64,000 nt of DNA from Phallus indusiatus (GCA_027605045.1 JAQFWX010000004.1:744001-808000), one strand, 5' to 3'. Counted from the stretch's first letter, positions 22,377-35,576 are shown. Numbers and translations: made by a program. Notes: generated by a model not told the origin, from the sequence alone.

Positions 22377-25300
22377 TCAGCGTCTGCCGTTACCCGTTCC
22401 GAACGTTGTGTTGGTAAATCCTGATGTAGACCCATTCCCGTTGGGTAACGTGCTCCTTCCACCTCCAGTAATTCCAAGAGCAGCTCTTAGCCCACCAAAC
22501 CGAAGCCGGTTTCTGCTATCACCACCGTTCGTGGACGAATTCAATGAAGCCACAGTATTTGATCCGTTGGGACCAGCTATCTCCCGCCACGAATGCCTTC
22601 CGCCCTCTAAACTAAGGCCGTTTAAAGAGCTTTCTAGTGAACTGTCGGGATCATCGCCGATAGAAGTAAACGCGGGAGAAGAAGGCGATCTGAGGCGTCC
22701 AGCCAGCAAAACCGATGAACCATGTCCATGACGCGAAGATGTTTCTCGCCGAGCAGAATGTGAGGGTATACCATTCGTATCAATCGCCCTGGGTCGTCGT
22801 CGGTTAACGAACTGATCTCCCTGTCTCCCATCTCGTTGTTCTCCCACAGACAAAGGAGTTCCATTGCCTGATACAACAGGAGTATCAGGCCGCTCTTGCA
22901 ATACCCAATCACTATCCTGTTCACCTTCATCAATGGGTAACTGCCGTCCGTGCCCTAGTTCTGCGAAAACGAGATCTGGTGTAGCGGTTCCGTTCTGAGC
23001 CGTTCTCTCTGCTTCGCGACGCATAGCAACGGGATCATAAGAGTTGAGAAACGCGATCCCATTTGACTGTGAACTGCGCACCGAGTTAGGCGAATGAGCG
23101 CGCTCTTGTCCTTGCCCCTGGTTAGCATGCTGCACCGATACCGCTGGAGCTGCTCCTGGTTGATGTCGTGTAACATTCTCGTTTGCACCTTCACCAGATA
23201 CCGGCCTTGTCGCTCTAAGTGTGGCATTACTCTGGTTATGCGAATGGGTCAACGTTTGAAGCTGGCCGTTGCTGAGAGGATATCCGTGCCCATTATGATT
23301 CAAAGTTGTCACGGTCCGAGTACTTCCATGCGATGCTCTTCTAATTCCTGCACTAATCCCTGCAGCAGGAAAGAAAGCAGGTATCGCGCGTATCGTCTCT
23401 GGCGAGTCCCGAGGCCACCCAGGTGAGCTGGGAGTAGTAGCATTGCTGTCGATAACAGGATTACTGTTTCCTGATACCACCAAATTCCCATTGTCGATCA
23501 TAGAAGGAACAACGACACCACCGGCAAGATATCGATATGACTGTCCCGAACTACGCTCGTCAATCGTCCGCCGACTCACGTCAGCACTTAATGCGCTAGT
23601 ACCAGTATAATCTTCGCTTTCGTCTCGAACGTATCCGGCTGGAGCTGAGATTGCGCGCCGATCGTCCTCCTCTATATCGTAGCCGTCGACGTTATCATGG
23701 ATAGGTGCCATCAACTTTTCAAGATAACGCCTCAAGTCTCTCACTCCGGAATTGGAATAAACACAAAAGGCAGCGCGCTGTGTGGTGTTGAACTCTCGGG
23801 GTGGAGGACGGCAGAATTTTTGCAGTTCAGCATGTCTGAATGCCGGTATCCCAGTTAATGAAAGGTGTGTTAATTTGGTTAGTTTCTGCAAAAGGTAATG
23901 AATCGCAGGGACTGTGATATTTTCGCAGTATGATAAATGGATCCGCTCTAGCGTGTCATGTCGTTCTTCGCCGAGCATCGTAATAGCATTATCTGTTAAA
24001 TTAACGACCTTGAAATGAAAGTAAGATGAGCACGCGAGAGGTTTTAAAGCATTGATAGCCTAAAACGTACCCTCACTAAACCAATTCTGCGAAGTTTGGG
24101 TAATGATGCCAACTCAAAGACAGACATATCTGTTAAGAGTGGACAACAGGCCAAGTCAATATACCGTAACCGCAAGCACGCTCGCGCCAATTTGGTTATA
24201 GATCTATCGGTGATACTAGATGGAAGCAAAGAATCAAGTCAAAATGTCAATGAACTTTTTGAATGAAAAATTATGGGCACTAACGAGCTCACATGGCCCA
24301 AATGCAGATAATGCAAGTTCTTCCCCAACTTGCATATGCTCTCAACAGCGGCGTCAGTCAAGTTGCTGCATTTGGCCAAGACAAGATTACGAATCTTCCG
24401 CGCATTGGTGACGATTCCTTCTATCGCTTCGTCGGTAATGTTGCCGCATGCTGTCAAGTCCAGCATACGAAGGTGTTCGAATGGTTTTTTTAGCTTTAAT
24501 GGGGGGTACTGTGGCGATAACATGGGTACACTATTTGGGAATGGGTTAGGACCGGGGGGTTGTACATTCTTAGTTGAGGATGGCGGTGAAGGAAATCCTT
24601 GATCAGTCACCTGATGGCAATGCGAAAGTCTGAACTCGCGCATGAGAACGGAATGTGTCCAAAGCTCGCGAACTGATGCATCCGTTATGCGCTCGCAGTT
24701 ATTAAGATCAATTTCTAATAGTAAAGGGCAGGAAGTCGCGAGAACAATGACAGCGGCATCAGTTAAAAGCTCAACTCCACTGAGTTTAATACGACGAAGT
24801 TGTGGACAGTTTTTAGCTATGGCTATTACACCTTCGTTTGTAACCAATTTACACGCGCCAAGGTTGAGACCCTGTAGGCGGGATGCGGTGTTGGCTAGGG
24901 CAATGATGGCACGATCAGTTGTCTCGGAGACACAGGTAAGATCCAGAGCAACGAGATTTGGGAAACAAGGTAACAGAGTCGTTAGCGCTTCGTCGTTGAT
25001 AGCGGTGCAGTTGACTAGCGTGAGTCGCTCTAACCGGGTGCAGGCCGCCAACCGAAGAAAGAGCTGTACACTGAGATCTTGCCCAAGAGTGAGGAAGTTG
25101 AGCCGCCGGATGAAACGGGGATATGTGAAGAGCTGATCCTGTTCTTTTCTACACAGAACAGAAATCAGTTGGAAGAGACTGGACGACTTGGGGAAATGTG
25201 GTTTGTGCCATAAGAGCTCTACAGAACAAGCGCACCAACTGCGCGAGACAAGGAGGCACGAATGTAGATCTCGTGGACTATGGAGTTGTCGAAAGACGTG

Positions 25301-25522
25301 GATAAGGACTTCTGGTGGTAGTCTACTTGCAGGAGAATGTCGAACAAGAGCGGTTGAATCTTGTTCTGACGGCGGTCGTGCTTTGTTTGGGAGGGGCTGG
25401 GGATTCTTCGACCAATTCGCCGGTGAACGTGGAACGACAAAAAAGGACTTTTCGAGATCTTCTTCCTCGTCGTCTGACAAGGAGGTGACTGACTGTGGCG
25501 GCGAGGGGTTCGAGTACAACAT
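22377..25522 (-). CDS. GRR1: F-box and leucine-rich-repeat protein, GRR1 homologue
   Basis: Substrate receptor of an SCF ubiquitin ligase; in yeast Grr1 controls G1 cyclins, glucose sensing and morphogenesis. Start at 25522 (MLYSNPSPPQSV). The F-box is ASRLPPEVLIHVFRQLHSPRD followed by LVSRSWCACSVELLWHK. About a dozen leucine-rich repeats follow, with motifs such as LTDAAVIVLATSCPLLLEIDL. Exon 1 ends at 24285 using donor GTTAGT; acceptor CTAG at 24216-24219 restores HLGHVSSITDRSITKLA. A second intron near 24043-24080 joins RIGLVR to VVNLTDNAITMLGEER. ELQKFCRPPPREFN closes the conserved region. The roughly 430-residue tail is rich in Ser, Asn and Gly and looks disordered. Confidence 0.92.
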
Positions 25523-26000
25523 GGCGGACACGGACAAAGTGAATGTAAAGGACCCGGAGGAATGCGACGGCGGACTTTCAAGTTGATCAGAGTTATGCGT
25601 GCCCGAAACCCTGCAAAGTGAGATTGTCAACAAAGCGTTGGTTTATTATGAAACAGCAACAGAAAAGAAAGTTGGCAGGGTGATTATCAGATAACCAAGA
25701 ATCCAGGAATCCTGAAACTTGTTTTTTCTTTGTTTCAACTCCCAACCAGTCACACCACGGTAATAGTAGTCAAGTGATAGCAATCAATTGCGTATGGAAA
25801 TACAACAACCAAGGTAATTTTTTGTGTTAACAGGACTAACAAAACTCATCACAGTGCAAAGTAATCCTACAGAAATAGCGCGACAAATAAATAGGGACAT
25901 GTGTTGCTGTCCCCTGAACCTAATAAGCGTATGGGGGAATTATGGTCGTAGATGTAGGTATCACAAAAAAAAGCTGAGAACAGAACAGGACGAAGCCAAT
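25523..26000. other. Intergenic upstream of GRR1
   Basis: GRR1 promoter plus 3' region of the first DUF6534 gene. Nothing else recognised. Confidence 0.5.
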
Positions 26001-27814
26001 TCAAACCGCCTCTCCAGCATGTTTGGCAAACTCCATGGGTGGCACAGGAATTGTCCCTGAAGAATTGTTTCGCTGTGTGGTATCTTGCAGGGCCAAGGTC
26101 TCCACCTTTCCCTCAGAAAAGCTCTGAACGTTTCGATGGCAGTCAGTATGCATAAGAAGGATTAACTTCAAAAGAGAACGCACCGCTTCATTGTGCGACA
26201 TGTGGACGCGGATAGGATTGACTTCGAGCTGGTACAGGAGGTGAGTATGCATTCGACAAGAATTCAAGTTCAGACATACGGGTGTAGCATATTGACCAGT
26301 GCTCGACTTGCGATATGTCGAATTTTGTTCTCGGAGGGTGTGTCTCATGTTTAGACTTGCTAACAATGAGTTGGTATAAACTACGAACGCATAAATGGTC
26401 AATCCAAGGAATTCTTCACTTGAGGAAAGGGAAAGGGCGTACTTCTTCCCAAAACGAAATTGAACGCGAGATGAATGTAATTCCCCGGCATAGTAATGAA
26501 CTGATCAAAACGTTAGACTGGCTCGACAGGGATAATGCTATCAACATACAAGAGCGATATCAATAAATGCCAAGATACTGTCGTAGGCTCAATAAATGGA
26601 TCACTGCAATTAGAGGATTAAAAATAACTTGCCTGGTAAGCATACCAGTGTCTGGGAAAAAATGTCTTAACGAGAATTCTTTTCAATAATAGGGAAAGAC
26701 TTACTAATTGCGTAGGCAATTAATTTATCAACGACACGACTGGAAAGATGATGTTTGAGCCTAAAAAGTTTAACATCTCAATTTTTTTTAAAACTTACGA
26801 GCTCATCACAGTTCGTTGACTCCATAAGTAATAAGACAGAATACTGGCAATGAGAATGTCGTTGACAGCACCGCTGGAGGGAAAAAAAAATCAGATCATA
26901 TTTGAATCCCCAATCATATCACACAAACCTTATAAGCCAAATAGAAGCTCTCCACTATGAGAAGAAAAATGACAGATGAGCGCCGTATATATATTTCAGA
27001 AGCACACATACTCTCGTTGCTGTGGAGTAGAGGGTGAGTGAAGAAAACAGTCGCATTACATATTTCGAGACTTACATGCCAGATGCGCCACGGGCTGAGG
27101 CAACATGGATTTAATTCCCCCACCAGTTCCAAATCCGAGTTGAATGAAAGCAAGAAGGTATAAGGGAGTGAGAGTCCATTTGTTGTATTTGCTCAGAACG
27201 CTTATACGGTAGATAAGGAACACTAGCGGGAAGAAGATTCAGGGTCCCCTTGCTTTGCACGTGAAAAAAAATTAAAAATTCCGCACTTTGAACAAGGAAT
27301 GTAATCCAGGTATTCAGCATTTCTTCTAGACCCAAAGTCCATGTCGATTGCCCGATAATTGCCCTGTTTCCTGCAGATGTTGTGGCAGATTAGCGAATTA
27401 AGATATCTCAGATCCCCCATCGGACTTTCTCACCCCAATTGGCAATGACGAAATGATAAACGAACTCAGATATTCCCCCCAGATGGACCATATCAATCGT
27501 CCTTTAGCAATTAGTAACGTAAGCTTTCGGTAATTCGACAAAAGCTCAGACGAGCTGAGGCTGCATCTCACTCACCATACAACCAAGACAAGTAATTTCA
27601 GATAGAACCTGTCTTTTTGAGAATTTTGGAAGAATATGTAGGCCTGGAGGGTCATAATTCCCGATAGACTGTGTTCAATTAATTAGTCCCTGTGCAGTGT
27701 GGTCGTCCTGCAGTGGCGCAGTACGCACAAACATGTGACTAGCAGACCAACAAAAGCTGCGCCGTATGTCTTCGTCAAATCCGGGACTTGATCTGCAGCA
27801 GAAGAGTTCGACAT
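26001..27814 (-). CDS. DUF6534 seven-helix membrane protein, copy 1
   Basis: Integral membrane protein of a family abundant in Agaricomycetes with no known function. The start at 27814 gives MSNSSAADQVPDLTKTYGAAFVGLLV. At least nine exons follow, with family landmarks in order: TLQAYIFFQNSQKDRFYLKLL; TIDMVHLGGISEFVYHFVIANWG; ISVLSKYNKWTLTPLYLLAF; DILIASILSYYLW; FKHHLSSRVVDKLIAYAI; NTGMLT; then, after splicing, IYTNSLLASLNMRHTLR. NTGMLT is followed by a GC-AG intron (26578-26632), then a 28-base exon (26550-26577), then a GT-AG intron. The hydrophilic tail ends at 26001. It is the most divergent of the three copies here. Confidence 0.85.
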
Positions 27815-28806
27815 TTTGCTGAACGAGGGAAAACAAAGCAGTTGGTGGAGTCGAAAGAGAAGAGAGCGGCTAAGAAGAAAGCGGGGTATCGACCACTTTT
27901 ATCAAGGTATTATATGTATACTGGCCAGCAAATGAAATACGAGTGGAAATGACTTAACCGGTTGATTGGAATTATAAATACACGTACATAATGCATATTT
28001 ATGGCATCGTTATTGGCGGAAGCAATCTGGCGTCGAAGGTACCTTGCGCTTTCCGGGGTTGGGAAACGTTCCTCTCTCAAAAAGTATAAAGTAAAATATT
28101 GTGTTATTCGAATGAAGTGGCTGTATGATCATTTTTCACGAAGACAAAAAGGAAATTTTTGATGCAAAAATTTTTTAGACAGAGGCAGTTCATCTTCTAA
28201 TTCTTCCCACCGTTGCCTGTTTGCATGGTTCTGATATCGGCAAAGCACTGTTTTACCACGTTTATTGATCAAGTTCACACTGTTGATGTACATCAAGGAG
28301 TGAAATGGTGGCGTTTGGCGGCAGGGAAAGTAGCTTACATCTAAACTTAGTGGCAGGGAGATTGGGCTGCTTAGCTAACCCTGTACAGGCACTAGTACAA
28401 ACCACGGCTGCGCGGTCCATAGTTCTCCTGGTATTCAATATTCTTCACCAGTCTCGAAATTTCAGTATCACAAAAGTAAAATTGCATTGACCATGATCAC
28501 ACGCTCTTTAGATGTCCCTGCAAGAAATTTTCCTAGTTTGAAAATTTTATCGGATCGTGCCGTTGGAAGCCAGACCAATTATGTACATCGTGAGGTAAAC
28601 TGTTCATTATTTTGCAACAAACACAACACGAGTAAGAGTTGGGACCGTACACTAAAACATACCTCCGACCTACCAAAGAAAACTAAACCATGATTTTTAA
28701 GAGGAAGTAATATCGCTCCGTATTCACGAGACAAAACAGAAAACGACAAACCAACCAGTTTTTTTTTCAACACCAGGACATGGCGTAAAATCCGAGTGAG
28801 TTAAAT
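27815..28806. other. Intergenic
   Basis: About 1 kb between DUF6534 copy 1 and U1-C. Short open frames at 28305-28490 and 28487-28693 have no recognisable content. Confidence 0.5.
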
Positions 28807-29759
28807 TCAAGGATTACCGCTCATCATTCGGGCACGATCTGGATGCATTCCATTTGTGAAAGGAGGGGGGTTGTTTAAAGGTGGTTGGCCCGGATGGTTT
28901 CCATTGAAATTGGGGGGAGGAGGCCCTCCACCTGAAGGCGGAAACGGTGGAAGAGCTCCACCAGGACCGGCCGGAGGAGGAAACGAAGGAGGGGGACCTG
29001 TTAATCGTAAGACAAAAGGCAATTTAGTGGCTTTGAAGGATATAAGTACCTTGAAATCCTGGTGGCATCATCCCAGGAGGACCAGGTGGAAATGGCGGAC
29101 CCATACCAGGAGGAGGAGGCATACCCGGAGGAAGTCCAGGACCGGGAGGAAATGGTGGTCGGGCTAGAAATATGAAAAAGAAAAAAATCATTCGGTTTTA
29201 GTATTGTAGAAAGTAAAAGCACACAGATGGAAACCACGGATAAAGAGATAGACACGCTTTCTTCTGTTGAGGGTTGTACTTACGAGGAAAGCCTGGTGGG
29301 CCGGGGAAACCTGCTCCCATGCCTGGAGGTGGAAATGCACTGGGAGCGGCACCGAAACCAAAAGTGCCAGGCGGGGGAGGATTCCCGGACTCGTAGGCAG
29401 AGGTAATTTGATCAATAATATTTTGTGCCTTATCGTGACCAAGGGCTGATTTTTAGAGAGATGGGAATAGATGATCGGTGATTAGAATTAATTATCGTTA
29501 ATGATCATGACGACGAGAAAAATTTAAGCTCACAGGCGTAGTAATCCCGAACGTTGGCTAGATGATTACGACCGCTATTGTGGGCCTTCCTAACTAGATA
29601 AGAAAAATCAAAAAAAAGAAGAAAAAAACGTATTAGATAACAAAATACATACCACTGGTGGAATCATGAGTCAAAAATACATCGCAATAATCGCCTGTTC
29701 GAAAAAATCAATTTCGAGTAAGAAGTACTAGAGATTCACCCACAATAATGTTTGGGCAT
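28807..29759 (-). CDS. YHC1: U1 small nuclear ribonucleoprotein C
   Basis: U1-C stabilises pairing of U1 snRNA with the 5' splice site. The matrin-type zinc finger is spread over three small exons: MPKHY plus one base (start 29759, donor GTGGGT), then CDYCDVFLTHDSTS, then VRKAHNSGRNHLANVRDYYA. The two Cys and two His that bind zinc (CxxC...H...H) are all present. A further exon gives GHDKAQNIIDQITSAYESG. The rest is a long Pro/Gly/Met-rich tail, typical of U1-C, with two more introns, ending SGNP stop at 28807. The first exon is only 16 bases of coding sequence. Confidence 0.93.
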
Positions 29760-31644
29760 TGTAAATAAATTTTTAAAGGGTAAATATCTATAAGAAGTTA
29801 AGATTTCAAATTATGATAGAGACAATTGACGACAAACCAGTCTGAATAGCTTGTAAAGATGACGGTCGCTCGCCACCAATGTTGTGCTTTCAGAATTCGA
29901 ACTCCGAATGTCACGCGCGTTACGCTCGGCACGCTCGGCCATCTCCGCATCAAAGATCCAAACAACTCTCCACCTTCGACTTCTCAGACGGACATTCTTA
30001 AGATGTATGAGAAGCTTTAAGAAGCTCACAAGAGCAATATCGGAAAATCAGACATCATAAATTTGGGGTTCTGGATAACTAGAACCAAATGCTTGTTCCA
30101 GCTTTCCTTGCCACTGGTGATTTAACACTCAATTTGATTTTGAACCATTGATCAAATGAACAAACAACAGATGAGTTGCACGGAAGTATCATTGTTTAAT
30201 TTGGTTAGTGTTTGGAGTCACGCGGTGTGCTAGATTTCATTACTCTACTTTTGAATTGCAACTTGACTGCCTTTCCATTACTTTGACGTCAAAGCTGTGG
30301 CAATGGCGCCTTGTTTCAGAGTTCCTGTGGGCACTGCGCATTTCCGAATTTTGTCAGCCCCGCAAGCTGATTATCTAGGGGTTTCCGCAGCACGTTTTCA
30401 GTTTAGCCTCGTACGTTCCTTAACTCAAAATAGTGAGAGAGAGGCCTTCCGCTCGTCTTAAACGTTAGCATGCGAGCCTACTCGCAGTTTTCAGCCGCGG
30501 AGAGTCGATCGTTCCCGAAAGAGCCTTGAATTAAATCATAGTCAACGCCAACCGAGTGAACCTGTGCCTACCTATCTGTCAATTTTCTCCTTGAAAACCG
30601 TTCCATCATGAATTAAGGATCAACAAAACGTCAGTTGCCCCTTCCCTTGATCTGGTTTCCCAACTAAACGTGATATATTTCGGATTTCAACTTACGATAC
30701 TACTGATGCAGGACGTGAGTTCCTCATTCGGAATGAACGAAAAGGAAGCATGTTCCTTTTTCGAAGGGTCACCGCGCGGTTCGAGAGTCAACGGATTTCC
30801 CAAGCTTTAGTGGTGCAAAATATTTTTCCTCATCAAAATCACAAGATCCGGATGGTTATTATTTCAACACTGAGAATAGACGAACCATATAAAAATTTTT
30901 TACACCAAAGGTTAGTTGGGTTGAATTGGGTCCCCAAGGCACTTACTCACGTTTGTTCTGATCAATGCTTTTTTTTAAAAAAACTTGCCGTTCGAAATTC
31001 GGCGGATTGAACCGAGCTTGGGCACCTCGGACATTGAGAAGTTCCTTAATAATCATAGTAAAGAGTTCAATCATGTGACGCTGCAGGTGATTTTGACATT
31101 ATAATCACATTAATCACATAAATAGTGCGGTCACTGGTTACTGCTGCGTAGAACACTAATATCCGACTACGTAGCGGCGTCCTCCCCGCATCCTCGATTC
31201 TTTAGACTTCGCTTATCACCAGATCCCAATAAATAATTAAGTTTGTTTAAATCCAATTCAAGCCGAAGAACTAGTGAAAAATCGGCACGGTTCAACGTTG
31301 GATGTGGCGTAGACCATCAATTAGCTGATGTACTTGACTTATCGTATCAGAATTGATTTTATACACGGCGAGCTACATAATATAAGGGTATCCACATCAA
31401 GATGCCACTCATGTTCCCATGTGGAAGCTTTGTTTTGGTTATCGCGGTGGCTCATTCAACAAAAAGTATGCGTGCTTTCTTAATACATTGTATTGATTGA
31501 TGCGAAGTTTTCCAAGAATAGTGCCTACAGTCATAAAAATAACATACATTGTAGCCAACGATATTTCAACAGATATGAAATTGCGACATCAACAATCGTC
31601 CGAACACATCATTGAGCGGCAGTGAAGCAGCTATCAATTTAGCA
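29760..31644. other. Intergenic
   Basis: 1.9 kb between U1-C and DUF6534 copy 2. Its start holds the U1-C promoter. Open frames at 29811-30029 and 30750-31010 show no known motif. I see no RNA gene or repeat. Confidence 0.5.
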
Positions 31645-33232
31645 TTAAGCCCTTTGCGACCTCACATGCACGGCCGGAACAGCATTACTACTTGCTGAAG
31701 TCGAATGAAGTGTAACCATTTCAAACTGTGGTGGATCTTGCATCAAAGAGTGTAGTCTCCAGGGAATATCGATTGGATCTGTAAGAACGTATCCGCTCGT
31801 TGTTTCTGCTCCCGATACGTATAGTCCTGCGTTGACTAATGATTGTCTGCTGTTCAGGTTGGCTAGGGCGGTGATGGAGTATCTGAATTTCAGCGCGTCA
31901 GATTGATCAATATCACTGCAAAAAATATGTCATCGAGACTCACAGTTTCCCAAATATGAAGTATCTGTTCGCGCGTAAGAACTTGAATGAGATGTGTAGT
32001 GTCATTAAAGCGAGTGCTTACGGGATGTTGTGTACAGTATGATTCTTAAAAGCGAGAAAGAATGAAAGATTTAGAATGGCACACAGTGCCATAAATGTGC
32101 CGGTACGAATAGACTGCCCTATCAAACGTTTCAGGATGTCTTGTTTGGACTTGATGAGAATTTTGGCTCGCGTCTTCAGAAGCTGTAAAACATTTCAAGT
32201 CAAGGTAGGAAATTTCGGAGCATATCCGGACGTACATAATATACCATTCCTATGGCTATAAAAATATCACATCCTGCGCTCATCGCAAGCCATACCTAAA
32301 TGTCAGTCAGATAAGATTATCTGTCAAGTATCAGGATGTCCGAGCGTACAACAAAGACATCAATGGTCCTCTTCATTCTGGGATCCGGGACCTGGGAAAT
32401 CAATTTGACATAAAGAATTTATGTAAACTCTTGTAGCATACCCGTGCAATCCCAATAGCAGCTGCAGCAAATTGACCTACGGAGATCTGAAGAAGGCGTC
32501 TGTTCGTCAAGTGTTCCACTATGTACACCAAGAAAATTAGAGAACGTACACCAACTATGAAAGCCGATAAATAGCTGTTCATGCTTAAAATTTTCAACCG
32601 TCGTGCAAAAAAAATTTGGACGACGAATGCAACTACAGGACGGTGAGAACGATGAGAGTTTTACTTATATTTGACGGAGCTCACTGAATCCTGTCAGTAA
32701 AACTGCTGCCGACAACGACCTCGGAGATGACATCAAGACTTGTGGGTTTCCCCATCCCGCAATCGTAAAGTACCATGCCGCATGAGTGTAAGTGCCTGTC
32801 TTGGCGCATTCCAACAATAACAAGAATATAACTTCGAAAGAGGTTTCAAAATATACACGCTTGAAGCAAAAAATGACGAACCAAACACTTTAAGGTATAG
32901 AGGATCTGTTCGATACCATTGAAAATATAAAACTGAAGTTTGTCAGGTCAGCTTTTCAAAATCTTGTATTATATCCTTTTACTGACATATCTGTAAACTC
33001 AGGATACCCAGAAAAGCCCAGCTTAGTGCACAGCCGACGAACTGTCGGAAGTGTCATTAATTTCTCAAGTACATTTGCTGCGATTTTGAGTTTGACTCAC
33101 AATCGGTCCCAGGCTAAATGAAGAAAAGTGACATCGCTTTACTGATCCAGAACACGGTTGAAAGTCATACAAACTTACGTTGAATTCACACCCATTCTCT
33201 TGCTCGAAGAATATGGATGAGGGAATTGACAT
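31645..33232 (-). CDS. DUF6534 seven-helix membrane protein, copy 2
   Basis: Same family as copies 1 and 3 and closest to copy 3. The probable start at 33232 gives MSIPSSIFFEQENG, spliced (donor GTGTGA) to LGPI and then FVGCALSWAFLGILSLQ. A stronger-looking donor GTAAGT nearby would put LGPI out of frame, so the N-terminus is uncertain. Later exons encode LLLLECAKTGTYTHAAWYF and GWGNPQVLMSSPRSLSAAVLLTG, matching copy 3 almost position by position. The C-terminus has YSITALANLNSRQSLVNAGLYVSG, then DPIDIPWRLHSLM and a hydrophilic tail, stop at 31645-31647. About eight introns. Function unknown; a receptor-like or transporter role is only a guess. Confidence 0.8.
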
Positions 33233-33815
33233 CAAAATGGCACATGCTGCTTGAACCAACATGCCTCTGAATAACGGTTTTAGACCGACGCTTAACCGCG
33301 TGCGACATGTGCGATCCGAATCAGGGTCGAGACAATTTCGCAAGGGTCATGCTCACACGCCATTTCGTTTCAATCAAATTACGCGTACTGCCACTCTTAA
33401 AAATGTAACCCGCCGGTAAGAAATGCTTTCTTAACGACGATAGATTGCCATGATTGTAAAGCTTGCTGGAATCGACGGCGTCACCTATTAACCAGCTGCA
33501 ACCCTAATATAGAAACAAGCTGAAAGGGACATAGCGGAAGCATATGTTTACCACGTGTATAAATAGTACGTGTATCGGCACTCTCCTTTGTTGTAAAATT
33601 TTTTTAAAGAATGCACTATTCTTTTCAGAGAGTTGTGGAGAATTTTTAAGTTTGATTCTATCTGTCAATAATTCCGTCAAGTCCGGAGTGCTCTGTCTGA
33701 ACGCGAGCCACTTAACAAGAATGAGATGCAATTTCATTCAAGAATATAACTCCAATATAACTTTCCGTCAAAGCATCAAAAAAAACCTAGCCGGGTGAGC
33801 GAATACCGGGGAAGA
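33233..33815. other. Intergenic between DUF6534 copy 2 and Gemin2
   Basis: Promoter of copy 2 and 3' region of Gemin2. The opposed open frames at 33504-33798 are AT-rich and unsupported. Confidence 0.5.
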
Positions 33816-35317
33816 TCACCGAAGGGCGTTGAATGCGTCATCCCACAAATCGCGTTGTCCCCATACCCCAGTGACAGCGGCTACGACCATCCAGCAGCCC
33901 ACCTCACCCATATAAGAAGTCTAGAAGAATCTCACAATGAATAAAGATATCACTCAGTCAGGAAACAATATAAATTTCACCTGAGATTTCGTAGAAAGTC
34001 GATCCTCTCGGTCTAATCGCTCTTCTTTTATGAGTCTAAATATTTCCCTGACCAATTTTCTCAAAAAACTGATCTCGTCGCTGGTAAGGTGTGAATCAAG
34101 CTGTGTCAGCAGAGCAAAAATCCAGCGACCGTGCCTCGGAGTAAAGGCGTAGTTACGTTTCATATTAGAGTCCGGAGGTTCCGGCGGGGCAGGGAGGAAT
34201 GTATTGTCAAAATGACCTTGAATCCATTGAGTAAAGTATTTAAGTAAGTGAACGACGAATTTCTTTAAATGTAATAGTATGTTAGCGAGTCTTCGTCGGG
34301 GGTTTAACCTCACTTGGAAACTGACCTGATCCAGCCTTGCTAATAGTCGCGGCGTTGGCTCGCGTAACTCTAACACCCCACCTTCAAGCTCCGGATTTGT
34401 TGATACCGAAATTGACCGCGTATTACTATTTTGGTCATAGCCGTCAATTCCTTCATCTAGGAGCAACCCTTCTTCGTCTTCGTTCCCTTCCGTTTGATAC
34501 GTTAATTGCACATCTCCCTCTTCAGTATCATCCCAAGATAGAGCTTCCTCGTAGACAACGACAGGTTCCGAAATTCTAGCTTTCTTCTGGACTGAGTGAC
34601 TGAGACTTTTTTCTTTCTTCTTTCCTTGGGTATTATGAAACTGGGAGCAGGGGACTCTTTCCCAATCAGCATCACCTCTGAAAAAAGCCCACCATCGATC
34701 ACGATCGCGCATTGCGGGAATGTTCACAGGTGTGGTATCTGGTAAGGCTATATGAATGGTTGATTGACGCATATTCTGCGAAAAGGGGAAATAATTAGAA
34801 AACACGCGTGGAATTAGCACAAATTCAAATTAGCGCACATTTCTTAGATTTTTAAATCGTTCCTCGAAACATGCTCTCCATTCTTCCGAAGGTATGATAT
34901 CATCGTCTTTTGCATTTTTTTGATTATCAGTGTTAAGCGGAGCAGAAGGTACGTCCTGAGTTTGGTTGGTAGGGAAAGGATTGCGAACTCTCGTCACCAG
35001 TGGCAGGCTTCGCTCTTCACGCCTAAGAAATCACCCTTAAGCTCTATGAATGATAAATACGATAACGGCGTTCAAATACCAACAGACCTGACGGTAAAGA
35101 GATACTCCATCCCATTTTGTGGGATACCCTCATAAGAGTTTGGTAAATTCGCCACAGGCAGCACAGCCGTTCCAAACTTGAACGGTTCCTCATCATCGTC
35201 CACATATCCGCTCGCGTTAAAGTCGGCATCAGCATCAGTTTCTTCGGCGTCACCGTCCTCTTCTCGCTTTCGTTTTCGCTGTCCATTGCTGTGGCTTAAC
35301 GAGATCGACGATGTCAT
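33816..35317 (-). CDS. GEMIN2: Gemin2 / SIP1 family snRNP assembly factor
   Basis: Partner of SMN that holds Sm proteins during cytoplasmic snRNP assembly; the yeast relative is Brr1. Start ATG at 35317 (MTSSISLSHSNGQRKRKREE); an acidic stretch follows. The conserved N-terminal element is NGMEYLFTVRRDAKSLPLVTRV across an intron. Then come PSEEWRACFEERFKNLR and RDRWWAFFRGD. An in-phase intron interrupts LLARLDQ/KFVVHLLKYFTQWI. The last intron (donor GTGAAA near 33997, acceptor TTCTAG) joins STKSQ to TSYMGEVGCWMVVAAVTGVW and then GQRDLWDDAFNALR, the diagnostic Gemin2 C-terminus, stop at 33816. Confidence 0.9.
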
Positions 35318-35342
35318 GGCGAGACTCCGAGTCGCGGTTTTC

Positions 35343-35369
35343 ACGCGAATTGCGTGACGCGTGACGCGT
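35343..35369. promoter_or_regulatory. ACGCGT (MluI-box-like) cluster upstream of Gemin2
   Basis: ACGCGT occurs at 35357-35362 and 35364-35369, with ACGCGA at 35343-35348. The two full copies form a near-perfect palindrome, GTGACGCGTGACGCGTCAC. The start codon at 35317 is only about 40 bp away. In yeasts ACGCGT is the MBF (Mbp1-Swi6) box. Binding here is inferred. Confidence 0.5.
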
Positions 35370-35576
35370 CACATATACCTCATTCATGCTTTTCGACCGG
35401 CACGAATTTAAATATGATGATGTATGTATGTATATTATGTGACTAGGATACATAAAATGCTAGACGTTACACTAGATGATTGGTGGAGATTAATCGGAAG
35501 TATGTCAGAATATATAAATCGTAACAAAAGAAGATGAGCATCAAGGAAACGTAACGAAATCAAAACGAAATCAGCG

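Noticed and set aside
24216..24284. Apparent frameshift at the GRR1 exon 1/2 junction
   Set aside because: Using donor GTTAGT instead of the earlier GTGAGC restores the conserved LRR frame exactly.
28856..29167. Glycine-rich open frame on the plus strand
   Set aside because: Antisense of the U1-C proline-rich tail.
30750..31010. 86-codon frame on the plus strand
   Set aside because: It has an ATG but no motif, no splice context and AT-rich codons unlike the neighbours.
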